NCBI GenBank assembly: GCA_036651575.1
Contig: JAVVXN010000061.1
Span: 1 to 7,110, forward strand
Origin: JAVWGW01 sp036651575
Lineage (GTDB): Bacteria > Actinomycetota > Coriobacteriia > Coriobacteriales > Eggerthellaceae
Length of the DNA stretch: 7,110 nucleotides
Direction: 5' to 3'
The notes beneath the pieces are model-generated. The model saw only the letters and a list, made by a program, of their open reading frames with translations, was not told the origin of the DNA and searched no databases. The stretch's first letter is position 1. Every line of letters starts with the position of its first letter. Below, one piece after another: positions 1 to 5,602 of the stretch. The position numbers and the translations under genes are program-made.

Positions 1-68
1 CACGACGCGGTGGGGGTCGCTCAACCTGCGGCGGGCGCGTGACGAGGCTTCGCCCGTCACGACGCGGT
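1..68. repeat. 11-bp direct repeat, 57 bases apart
   Basis: CACGACGCGGT occurs at 1-11 and again, identically, at 58-68. The copies diverge straight after. The 57-base period, with the first copy cut by the window edge, would fit the last units of a tandem array or a repeated intergenic element extending upstream. No gene can be assigned here. One frame runs from the edge to a TGA at 40-42 (last residues QPAAGA) and might be the tail of an upstream protein, but 13 codons are too few to tell. Confidence 0.45.
38..61 (+). terminator. GC-rich hairpin, possible terminator of the upstream gene
   Basis: CGTGACG (38-44) pairs with CGTCACG (55-61). After a bulged A, GGC (46-48) pairs with GCC (52-54) around a TTC loop. 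It is a compact strong hairpin, followed by GGTTTACTTT rather than a clean T run. It may end transcription of a gene left of the window or be part of the repeat in which it lies. Factor-independent termination is only a guess. Confidence 0.35.
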
Positions 69-78
69 TTACTTTAAG

Positions 79-131
79 GCAAAGCCCTTCCTTCTGCTTT
101 CGTTGTGAAAGTTGGTCGGGGAGGGCTTTGC
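79..131 (+). terminator. Long two-tier hairpin upstream of murA, probable terminator
   Basis: AAAGCCCTTCC (81-91) pairs with GGGAGGGCTTT (119-129) with one G-T pair. C80-G130 and G79-C131 extend the stem to about 13 bp. The 27-base loop holds a second hairpin, CTTTC (97-101) with GAAAG (107-111). The 3' arm ends in CTTT and is followed by GCTGTTTAT, a loose T-rich tail. It probably insulates murA from upstream transcription. The -35 of the murA promoter lies inside its loop. Confidence 0.5.
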
Positions 132-141
132 TGTTTATAAT
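113..141 (+). promoter_or_regulatory. Sigma-70-type promoter of murA
   Basis: A perfect -10 hexamer TATAAT (136-141) lies 17 bases after TTGGTC (113-118), which matches the first three bases of the -35 consensus. The start of transcription would be near 148, giving a leader of about 16 bases before the ATG at 164. A purine-rich AGAGAGGTGGG stretch (155-163, running up to the start codon) supplies the ribosome binding site. Confidence 0.6.
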
Positions 142-163
142 CGGGGGATAAAAGAGAGGTGGG

Positions 164-1447
164 ATGCTGAATATGTCGGAAGAAATCATCGTTGTGCAGG
201 GTAATAACACGCTTCGGGGAGAAGTGACGGTTTCTGGTGCAAAAAACTCGGCGTTGAAGCTGATAGCGGCAGCCATCTTGGGGCAGGGCGAATCGATCAT
301 CCATAACGTACCGGTTATTTCAGACATCGGTATCATGTCGGATGTTTTGCGCTGCCTGGGAGCTACGGTCGTGCGAAGCGATCACACACTCACGATCGAT
401 ACGGCACCCGTGAGCACCTATGTTACTCCCTACGAACTGGTCTCTAAGATGCGGGCGAGCATTTCGGTTTTAGGTCCGCTTGTCGCTCGATTCGGACAGG
501 CACGGGTGGCGATGCCCGGCGGGTGTCAAATCGGTGCCCGCAAAATCGACATGCACTTGGTGGGGCTTGAGGCTTTAGGGGTTACGTTCGATGTCGATCA
601 TGGGTATCTTTTGGCAAGTACGCCCCACGGCTTGCGGGGAGCTTCGGTCACCCTTGAATTTCCCAGCGTTGGCGCGACGGAAAATCTCATGATGGCGGCG
701 GTTGTCGCCGAGGGTGAAACCTTTATCGAAAATGCTGCCTGCGAACCCGAAATCGCCGATTTGGCCAACATGCTCAACGCCATGGGGGCCGATGTGCAGG
801 GTGCGGGCACGTCGTTTATCCGGGTTTGCGGCGTTGCTCTGTCCTCACTGCATCCGTGTGAACACACGACGGTGGGAGATCGCATCGAGGCCGGAACGTT
901 TCTGGTGGGCGGCGCTCTTATGGGTGGGCCGGTAACGGTGCGGGGAATTGACCCGTCGTTTTTACGTATGGCACTTATGAAGCTTGATGCCATGGGCTGC
1001 CATGTGTCGGCGGGAGAGGATTTCGTGACGGTTTCCCGGACGTCCCCCCTGCATCCGACCGATTTGCAGACACTGCCCCACCCGGGTTTCCCCACCGATT
1101 TGCAGGCACAATTTATGCTGCTGGCAGCTCTTGCGGAGGGAAGCTCCATCATCACGGAAAATGTTTTTGAAAATCGCTTCATGTTTGCGGCAGAACTGAT
1201 GCGTATGGGTGCCGATATCACTATCGAAGGCCATCACGCCTTGGTGCGCGGCGTGTCCGCTTTGCAGGGAGCTCCGGTTTCTTCAACCGACCTGCGAGGA
1301 GGCGCGGCTTTGGTTTTGGCGGGTATTTTTGCCGAGGGAGAAACGCAGGTGCACAATATCGAACACATCGATCGTGGGTACGAACACTATGTCGATAAAT
1401 TAAATGCGCTGGGAGCCGATGTGGCTCGCGTTATGATCGGGGCTTAA
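164..1447 (+). CDS. murA: UDP-N-acetylglucosamine 1-carboxyvinyltransferase (MurA)
   Basis: MurA transfers enolpyruvate from phosphoenolpyruvate to UDP-GlcNAc in the cytoplasm, the first committed step of peptidoglycan synthesis. The 427 residues match the usual family length. Visible hallmarks are SGAKNSA at 24-30 (Lys27/Asn28 equal the substrate-binding Lys22/Asn23 of E. coli), the PGGCQIGAR loop with catalytic Cys121 (so a fosfomycin-sensitive type is expected), GFPTDLQAQF at 308-317 with Asp312 (E. coli Asp305), and the C-terminal DRGYEH with Arg404 (E. coli Arg397). The two inside-out alpha/beta domains are complete. ATG at 164 is used; an in-frame ATG at 173 is possible, because GAGGT (156-160) is rather close to 164 and rather far from 173. 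The next gene starts 4 bases after the stop, so the two are probably co-transcribed. Many Gram-positive bacteria carry a second MurA-type gene elsewhere, so this could be one of two paralogues. Confidence 0.96.
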   Translation: MLNMSEEIIVVQGNNTLRGEVTVSGAKNSALKLIAAAILGQGESIIHNVPVISDIGIMSDVLRCLGATVVRSDHTLTIDTAPVSTYVTPYELVSKMRASISVLGPLVARFGQARVAMPGGCQIGARKIDMHLVGLEALGVTFDVDHGYLLASTPHGLRGASVTLEFPSVGATENLMMAAVVAEGETFIENAACEPEIADLANMLNAMGADVQGAGTSFIRVCGVALSSLHPCEHTTVGDRIEAGTFLVGGALMGGPVTVRGIDPSFLRMALMKLDAMGCHVSAGEDFVTVSRTSPLHPTDLQTLPHPGFPTDLQAQFMLLAALAEGSSIITENVFENRFMFAAELMRMGADITIEGHHALVRGVSALQGAPVSSTDLRGGAALVLAGIFAEGETQVHNIEHIDRGYEHYVDKLNALGADVARVMIGA

Positions 1448-1451
1448 CCAG

Positions 1452-2951
1452 GTGTTTGGTCGTCGTAAGGGTTTTTCAAAGTCGCATTTTCGTAATATTT
1501 CGCGTCGCGTTAATACCGCGACGCTCGGTTCGCACGTTGCCAAGCAACCGCGCCGTGCGGGTCTTCAGGGTTCGCGCGATCAACTCGATTTCGCGAGTCG
1601 CAAGCGAACCAATCGCGCGCTTCGCGGGGAAATCAATCAAGTTCTTCCCACGACGTCTTCACGCGAAAGCAACAGGGCTCATTCGCGTCGTGTGGGTCAA
1701 CTCAACCTTGCGGATAAGGCAACGCGCCATTCTAAGCGCAAAGGGATCATTATTGGCGTTGTCGTCTTACTTTTGATCACGCTTGCCGTCGCGGGTGTTT
1801 CGGCTTTTACCTACGTCGGTTCCGTCTCTTCCAAAATGGCACTTGAAGGAGATTCGGCGCGATCCGCTTTGGTTGCTCCAGCTCCTTCTGACCCCTACTA
1901 CCTCTTGCTTGCGGCTCCTTTTGCGGATGCAGGTACCGATGATCAACAGGTTGATTTGATGATTTTAGCGCGCATCGATCAGGCGAAAAAGCAGGTTACT
2001 CTCGTCTGTGTGCCGCCCAACATGGAGGTGACCTTACGTGATGGGAAAACGCATCCCTTGCGTGAAGCTTACGGGTTTGGGGGAGACGCGGAAGTCATCA
2101 GCAGAGTTTCTTCGTTTGCGGGGGTGCCGATCGCTCATTATGTGAAAACGAGCGCTGCAGGACTGATCTCTCTCGTTGATGGCTTGGGGGGTATTACGGT
2201 GTCGGTGACCGAAGAGGTCGACGATCCTCAGGCGGGTAGCGATTATATTGCCCGGGGAACACAAACGCTCAACGGCCAGCAAGCGCTGACGTTTTGTCGG
2301 GCTCGTAACTTCGTGAAGGGTGCGCAGACGCGCGAGGACAATCAGCTTGCCTTCACCGTTGCCTTGGCCGACAAGCTGCTCGCGGTCAATACCGCAGCCC
2401 TGCCGGCAACGATTGATATGCTGGCCGACTGCATCAAGACCGACTATTCGGCAACCGACATCACGGGGTTGATCGAGTCGATGCGTGGTCTCGACTCTCA
2501 GACGATATATACGGCACGCGTTCCCGGGTCGACGTACGTGAATGCCGATCAAAAGCGCATGTTTACGGCGTCATCTGCGGGCTGGAAGACGATGATGGAA
2601 GCGGTTGGGGCCGGGAAAGATCCTGCGACATCGCAGACAGCAGCCGCTTCTTCGGTTGATCCGCAAAGTTTTACCATCACCGTGCGCAATGGCTCGGACG
2701 TGACCGGTCTTGCTGCGGAAACGACAACGTTTTTAACCAATGCGGGATTCAAGGTGACAGAAACCGGAAATGCCGAAAGTCCCGTTTATACCGAGACGCT
2801 GGTAATCTACAAAGACGCTGCTCGCTCCGGTGCGGCACAGGCGGTGGCGGGCGCGCTTGGCGGTGGTCGGGTGACGGATGCCAGCTCGTTTTACACGTTT
2901 AATACCGATATTTTGGTCATGATCGGAAAGGATTACACGCCGACGAAGTAG
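1452..2951 (+). CDS. LCP (LytR-CpsA-Psr) family protein with LytR_C domain
   Basis: LCP enzymes attach glycopolymers such as teichoic acids or capsule from lipid carriers to peptidoglycan on the outer face of the membrane. The 499 residues comprise a basic, probably disordered cytoplasmic tail (1-98), one membrane segment (about 99-120, IIIGVVVLLLITLAVAG), an LCP domain (about 149-311), a linker, and a LytR_C domain (about 405-496, starting ITVRNGSDVTGLA). LCP marks include Asp168, the EAYGFGGD segment, LVDGLGGITV at 241-250 and the RAR pair Arg283/Arg285. Several expected residues differ: VPPN (187-190) replaces the usual IPRD, QVDLM replaces RSDT, and REDNQ (294-298) has Asn where R-x-x-R-Q has its second Arg. 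The GTG start is well fixed: an in-frame TGA lies at 1434-1436 and the first in-frame ATG is codon 129, beyond the membrane segment. Only a weak GGGG (1439-1442) precedes it, so translation may be coupled to murA. Confidence 0.88.
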   Translation: MFGRRKGFSKSHFRNISRRVNTATLGSHVAKQPRRAGLQGSRDQLDFASRKRTNRALRGEINQVLPTTSSRESNRAHSRRVGQLNLADKATRHSKRKGIIIGVVVLLLITLAVAGVSAFTYVGSVSSKMALEGDSARSALVAPAPSDPYYLLLAAPFADAGTDDQQVDLMILARIDQAKKQVTLVCVPPNMEVTLRDGKTHPLREAYGFGGDAEVISRVSSFAGVPIAHYVKTSAAGLISLVDGLGGITVSVTEEVDDPQAGSDYIARGTQTLNGQQALTFCRARNFVKGAQTREDNQLAFTVALADKLLAVNTAALPATIDMLADCIKTDYSATDITGLIESMRGLDSQTIYTARVPGSTYVNADQKRMFTASSAGWKTMMEAVGAGKDPATSQTAAASSVDPQSFTITVRNGSDVTGLAAETTTFLTNAGFKVTETGNAESPVYTETLVIYKDAARSGAAQAVAGALGGGRVTDASSFYTFNTDILVMIGKDYTPTK

Positions 2952-3000
2952 GTTTTGGGATGCCGCTTGAGGCGCTGTTTCTGTGTGCGTGGGTATCCTG

Positions 3001-3009
3001 TGGTAAAAT
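3001..3009 (+). promoter_or_regulatory. Extended -10 promoter for the NifU-like gene
   Basis: TGGTAAAAT is a TGn-extended -10 element (hexamer TAAAAT at 3004-3009). No good -35 lies 16-18 bases upstream, as is usual for extended -10 promoters. Transcription would start near 3016, and an AAAAGGAG site (3027-3034) lies 6 bases before the ATG at 3041. The 50 bases between the LCP stop and this element contain no clear terminator. Confidence 0.55.
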
Positions 3010-3040
3010 CTCAAAAAAAGAACTCGAAAAGGAGTGTTCT

Positions 3041-3271
3041 ATGGTAGAGAAAACCGATGTAGCGGCAGTGCTTGAGCTTATTCGACCCAGCTTACAAGCC
3101 GATGGCGGCGACGTGAAGTTGATCGACGTCGATGAAGACGGTACGGTAACCGTTGAATTGCAGGGTGCCTGCAAGGGTTGTCCGATGTCTCAGATGACGC
3201 TCGCTAATGGTGTCGAGCGTATTTTGAAGGAACGGGTTCCCGGCGTGCTTCGCGTCGTTCCTGCTCTGTAA
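3041..3271 (+). CDS. NifU-like C-terminal-domain iron-sulfur scaffold protein
   Basis: This 76-residue protein consists only of the Nfu/NifU C-terminal domain, which binds a labile iron-sulfur cluster (usually bridging a dimer) and passes it to target proteins in the cytoplasm. The family signature is complete: IRPSLQADGGDVKL at 14-27, then QGACKGCPMSQMTL at 41-54 with the cluster-binding pair Cys44 and Cys47, then a helix ending ERVPGV. The length is normal for stand-alone Nfu proteins of Gram-positive bacteria, so it is not a truncated NifU. The ATG at 3041 has an excellent AAAAGGAG site 6 bases upstream. The frame is open further upstream to 2960, but that stretch contains the promoter and reads as noncoding. 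The cysteine-rich gene follows 32 bases later with no terminator between, so the two are probably one transcript. Confidence 0.93.
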   Translation: MVEKTDVAAVLELIRPSLQADGGDVKLIDVDEDGTVTVELQGACKGCPMSQMTLANGVERILKERVPGVLRVVPAL

Positions 3272-3303
3272 TCACAAACTCTGAAAGGTCGGCAGGATTT
3301 TGT

Positions 3304-3597
3304 ATGGCTCATTGTTGGGAAATGCGTGGATGCGACGAAGAGATGATGTCGCGTTGTCCGCATAATATACCGGGGGAGCCTTGTCCTGCCGACTGTCATT
3401 TTGCGGCCTGCAGTCGTTTGACCCATAAAGTCGCAACTGATTTTAATCTCTTATTGAATCCCGAGCTGAACTACAATGCCTCCGTCAAAGAGATATGCCA
3501 CTTTTGCGAATTCTTTCTCACCAATGGTCCTCTGGCTGCCGATGACCCCGCTGCGGGTAATAAGCCGCTCGGTAATCCCAATCGTTTCTTGCTCTAG
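3304..3597 (+). CDS. Small eight-cysteine protein, probable metal binder, function unknown
   Basis: The product is 97 residues, soluble, with no signal peptide or membrane segment. Eight cysteines lie at 4, 10, 18, 27, 31, 36, 65 and 68, with nearby His3, His20, His32 and His66. The opening HCWEMRGC and the later CHFC (65-68) suggest one or two zinc or iron-sulfur sites. From memory, a CWE-x3-C opening also occurs in small cysteine-rich proteins of anaerobes labelled two-CW domain; only one CW is present here, so the link is weak. The last 25 residues are rich in Gly, Pro and Asn and look unstructured. AGGA (3294-3297) lies 6 bases before the ATG. The position directly behind a NifU-like scaffold invites the guess that it receives a cluster, but nothing in the sequence proves that. 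It is very likely a real gene because of its ribosome binding site, spacing and cysteine pattern. Confidence 0.8.
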   Translation: MAHCWEMRGCDEEMMSRCPHNIPGEPCPADCHFAACSRLTHKVATDFNLLLNPELNYNASVKEICHFCEFFLTNGPLAADDPAAGNKPLGNPNRFLL

Positions 3598-3784
3598 GTG
3601 CGACTTTTTTTCGTTGCGTGTCGCGAAATCTTTTGACTTTCACGTTGACTGGTTCGACATTTCCCTTTTCCCTCTTGCTTTGCCGTCTCGAAGCGATATA
3701 GTGAATCCTCATATGCTCTTTGCTGCCCCGTTTTATCGTGGGGGTACAAAGGATTGGTAGATACGAGCGAGGAAAGTGGTGTTC
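3598..3784 (+). promoter_or_regulatory. 187-base intergenic region with pdxS promoter and TTGACT direct repeat
   Basis: TTGCTT (3675-3680), a 16-base spacer and TATAGT (3697-3702) form the best promoter, with transcription starting near 3709 and a leader of about 75 bases. Upstream, TTGACT occurs twice (3633-3638 and 3645-3650), 12 bases apart, roughly one helical turn, which would suit binding of a regulator to one face of the DNA. A T7 run (3605-3611) follows the stop of the cysteine-rich gene, but no convincing stem precedes it. GCGAC (3600-3604) can pair with GTCGC (3620-3624), weakly. I see no gene and no riboswitch that I recognise. Confidence 0.4.
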
Positions 3785-4675
3785 ATGTCAGAATCGAATA
3801 CGGGAACGTTGCCGGTGAAAACTGGTTTTGCTGAAATGATGAAGGGCGGCGTCATCATGGATGTCGTCAACGCCGAGCAGGCAAAGATCGCCGAAGATGC
3901 CGGCGCGGTGGCTGTCATGGCTCTCGAACGCGTTCCTGCCGATATTCGCGCTCACGGTGGTGTGGCTCGCATGAGCGATCCTTCCATGGTTGAGGAAATC
4001 ATCAAGGCCGTTTCCATTCCCGTTATGGCAAAATGTCGTATCGGCCATTTTGTTGAAGCGCAGATACTGCAAACGCTGGGCGTTGATTTTATCGACGAAA
4101 GCGAAGTGTTGACGCCGGCCGATGAAGAACATCACGTGAATAAGTGGAACTACACGGTGCCCTTTGTCTGTGGTGCCCGCAACCTCGGAGAGGCCCTGCG
4201 CCGTATCGCCGAGGGTGCGGCAATGATTCGCACCAAGGGCGAACCCGGTACGGGCAATGTCGTAGAAGCCGTGCATCATATGCGTACGGTTTGCGATGAT
4301 ATCGCTCGTATCAAGGGCCTGCGTGGCGAGCAGCTGTTTGCGGCGGCAAAAAACTTACAGGCTCCCTACGAGCTGGTAAAATGGGTTGCCGAACACGGTA
4401 AGCTTCCCGTTGTCAATTTTTCCGCGGGTGGTATTGCGACGCCGGCTGATGCGGCGCTGATGATGCAGCTCGGGTGCGATGGTGTGTTTGTGGGAAGCGG
4501 TATCTTCAAGAGCGGAGATCCCTCGGCTCGTGCGCGTGCTATCGTCGAGGCAACCACGAACTACGATAACCCCGAAGTGCTTGCCCGCGTCTCTCGCAAC
4601 TTAGGTGAAGCGATGGTCGGTATCAACATTTCAGATATTCCTGAAAATGAACTCATGGCGGGTCGCGGGTGGTAA
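3785..4675 (+). CDS. pdxS: Pyridoxal 5'-phosphate synthase, lyase subunit PdxS
   Basis: PdxS condenses ribose 5-phosphate, glyceraldehyde 3-phosphate and ammonia into pyridoxal 5'-phosphate in the cytoplasm, the DXP-independent vitamin B6 route. Twelve PdxS subunits form the core that PdxT decorates. From the ATG at 3785 the product is 296 residues, as expected, and very close to the B. subtilis protein by eye. KGGVIMDV carries Asp26, VMAKCRIGH carries Lys83 (B. subtilis Lys81, Schiff base with ribose phosphate), RTKGEPGTG carries Lys151 (B. subtilis Lys149), and VVNFSAGGIATPADAALMMQ (209-228) is the phosphate-site region. GTG codons at 3776 and 3779 are possible earlier starts, and GAGGA (3769-3773) sits better for 3779 than for 3785. 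The MSESNTG start resembles known N-termini, so ATG is preferred. The gene overlaps pdxT by 7 bases. Confidence 0.97.
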   Translation: MSESNTGTLPVKTGFAEMMKGGVIMDVVNAEQAKIAEDAGAVAVMALERVPADIRAHGGVARMSDPSMVEEIIKAVSIPVMAKCRIGHFVEAQILQTLGVDFIDESEVLTPADEEHHVNKWNYTVPFVCGARNLGEALRRIAEGAAMIRTKGEPGTGNVVEAVHHMRTVCDDIARIKGLRGEQLFAAAKNLQAPYELVKWVAEHGKLPVVNFSAGGIATPADAALMMQLGCDGVFVGSGIFKSGDPSARARAIVEATTNYDNPEVLARVSRNLGEAMVGINISDIPENELMAGRGW

Positions 4676-5253
4676 TCGGGGTTCTGGCGCTACAAGGAGC
4701 CTTTCGCGAACATAAGAATATGCTTGAGCGCATCGGATGCCAAACGCGTCTGGTGCGCTATCCCGCTGAGCTTGAAGGGCTCGCGGGTCTGGTGATTCCC
4801 GGTGGTGAATCGACCGCTATCGCCAAATTGATGGCCATCCATGGTATGTATGCCCCGATACGGGAGGCCTACGCTCAGGGCTTGGCTCTGTTTGGTACCT
4901 GTGCCGGTGCGATTCTGTTGGCGCGCGAAATTGAAGGGGGACGACCCGATCAGGAAGCGCTTGGCATCATGGACATGAGCATTCGGCGGAATGCCTACGG
5001 CCGTCAGGCTGATTCCTTTGAAACAACCGTGGCGTTTGCCGGTGTTGTGGAAGATGAAGTACGCGGCGTGTTTATTCGGGCTCCACGTTTTGACCGGCTG
5101 GGGGATCAGGTTCGCGTTTTGTCAGGTGCCGACGACGGTGAGCCTCTGGCGGTGCGTGAGGGTCGTGCTTTGGCGGTTGCTTTTCACCCGGAATTAACCG
5201 ACGACACCCGCGTTCATGAATATTTCGTCACGCAGGTAGTCGGTTCTGCTTGA
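4669..5253 (+). CDS. pdxT: Pyridoxal 5'-phosphate synthase, glutaminase subunit PdxT
   Basis: PdxT hydrolyses glutamine and channels the ammonia to the PdxS active site; it is active only when docked on PdxS. The 194 residues are a complete class I-type glutaminase of the SNO/PdxT family. LALQGAFREH (6-15) is the oxyanion and docking segment, PGGEST is at 44-49, GTCAGAI holds the nucleophile Cys78, RRNAYGRQ is at 106-113, and AFHPEL holds His173 and Glu175 of the triad. The start is a GTG at 4669 inside the end of pdxS, in another frame, overlapping it by 7 bases. No strong ribosome binding site is seen, so translation is probably coupled and gives matched subunit amounts. No divergent PdxR-type regulator gene lies next to the pair. 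Confidence 0.97.
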   Translation: MVIGVLALQGAFREHKNMLERIGCQTRLVRYPAELEGLAGLVIPGGESTAIAKLMAIHGMYAPIREAYAQGLALFGTCAGAILLAREIEGGRPDQEALGIMDMSIRRNAYGRQADSFETTVAFAGVVEDEVRGVFIRAPRFDRLGDQVRVLSGADDGEPLAVREGRALAVAFHPELTDDTRVHEYFVTQVVGSA

Positions 5254-5284
5254 GTGGTTTCCTTCCCGTTTGAAGCGAAGTGTC

Positions 5285-5315
5285 AAGCCGGCTAAGCCTT
5301 CCGTTTGTCGGCTTA
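5285..5315 (+). terminator. Inverted repeat with two alternative stems after pdxT
   Basis: AAGCC occurs twice (5285-5289 and 5294-5298), and either copy can pair with GGCTT (5310-5314). The longer stems are AAGCCG with CGGCTT (18-base loop) and TAAGCC with GGCTTA (11-base loop). AGCCGGCT (5286-5293) is itself a palindrome. A short A-rich stretch follows, not T, so it is a poor intrinsic terminator on the + strand. It lies 31 bases after the pdxT stop and ends just before the next promoter. Confidence 0.35.
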
Positions 5316-5321
5316 AAACTC

Positions 5322-5330
5322 TGCTACAAT
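5322..5330 (+). promoter_or_regulatory. Extended -10 promoter for the zinc-ribbon/lgt unit
   Basis: TGCTACAAT is a TGn-extended -10 (hexamer TACAAT at 5325-5330, 5 of 6 consensus). TTGTCG (5305-5310) is only 14 bases upstream, too close for a standard -35. Transcription would start near 5337. AAGGAG (5363-5368) is 6 bases before the ATG at 5375. Confidence 0.55.
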
Positions 5331-5374
5331 AAAAAGAAAGCGACGCACATACACTGCGACGTAAGGAGCTGGCC

Positions 5375-5596
5375 ATGGGCGAAATTATGCAGTGCCCTGC
5401 GTGCGGGGCAACCGGGTTTGATTTGGCGCACTATGAGTCGATGATGGTGCTGCGGGTCGATACCGCTCTTTTTACCCTGCGCTGTCCCGCGTGCGGCGCC
5501 GAGGTTTCTTCCGTCGCGAATATCCCTTCGTTCTTGCGTGAAGAGGTCCGTTTCGCCGCCCTTGAAGTGGGCGCGGGCATGGGCCGCGAAAGTTAG
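5375..5596 (+). CDS. Small zinc-ribbon protein, function unknown
   Basis: The 73-residue product has two CPACGA knuckles, Cys7/Cys10 and Cys37/Cys40, 26 residues apart, the classic arrangement of a four-cysteine zinc ribbon. Between them lies a beta-rich stretch (MMVLRVDTALFTLR). No membrane segment or signal peptide is present, so it is cytoplasmic. Zinc ribbons of this size act in protein contacts, nucleic-acid binding or as parts of larger complexes; nothing here chooses among them. The ATG at 5375 has a strong AAGGAG site at 6 bases; Met5 is a less well placed alternative. The gene ends 6 bases before lgt and the lgt ribosome binding site overlaps its stop, so the two are translated from one message. 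Family not recognised beyond the ribbon. Confidence 0.82.
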   Translation: MGEIMQCPACGATGFDLAHYESMMVLRVDTALFTLRCPACGAEVSSVANIPSFLREEVRFAALEVGAGMGRES

Positions 5597-5602
5597 GATC
5601 GT

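Noticed and set aside
1..42. C-terminal tail of an upstream gene (ends QPAAGA, TGA at 40-42)
   Set aside because: Thirteen codons at the window edge with no motif. Other frames are equally open, and the first hairpin overlaps the stop.
598..1221. Minus-strand open frame (207 codons) opposite murA
   Set aside because: It is fully antisense to the conserved core of MurA, with low-complexity Ser/Ala-rich translation and no domain.
1456..1776. Plus-strand open frame in another phase over the basic tail of the LCP gene
   Set aside because: The LCP frame continues into a clear membrane segment and domain. The other frame gives a Val/Arg-rich string with no features.
2034..2552. Minus-strand open frame (172 codons) opposite the LCP gene
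   Set aside because: It is the shadow of a clear LCP domain; its Arg/His-rich product matches nothing I know.
2960..3040. Longer N-terminus for the NifU-like protein
   Set aside because: The added stretch contains the extended -10 and the ribosome site and has no counterpart in Nfu proteins; the ATG at 3041 has ideal spacing.
3605..3611. T7 run after the cysteine-rich gene as an intrinsic terminator
   Set aside because: No stable stem immediately upstream could be found by eye; the only pairing flanks the T run rather than preceding it.
3776..3784. GTG starts for pdxS at 3776 or 3779
   Set aside because: They are possible by ribosome-site spacing, but would add only two or three residues before MSESNTG, which already resembles known PdxS N-termini. 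Kept as an alternative, not as the call.
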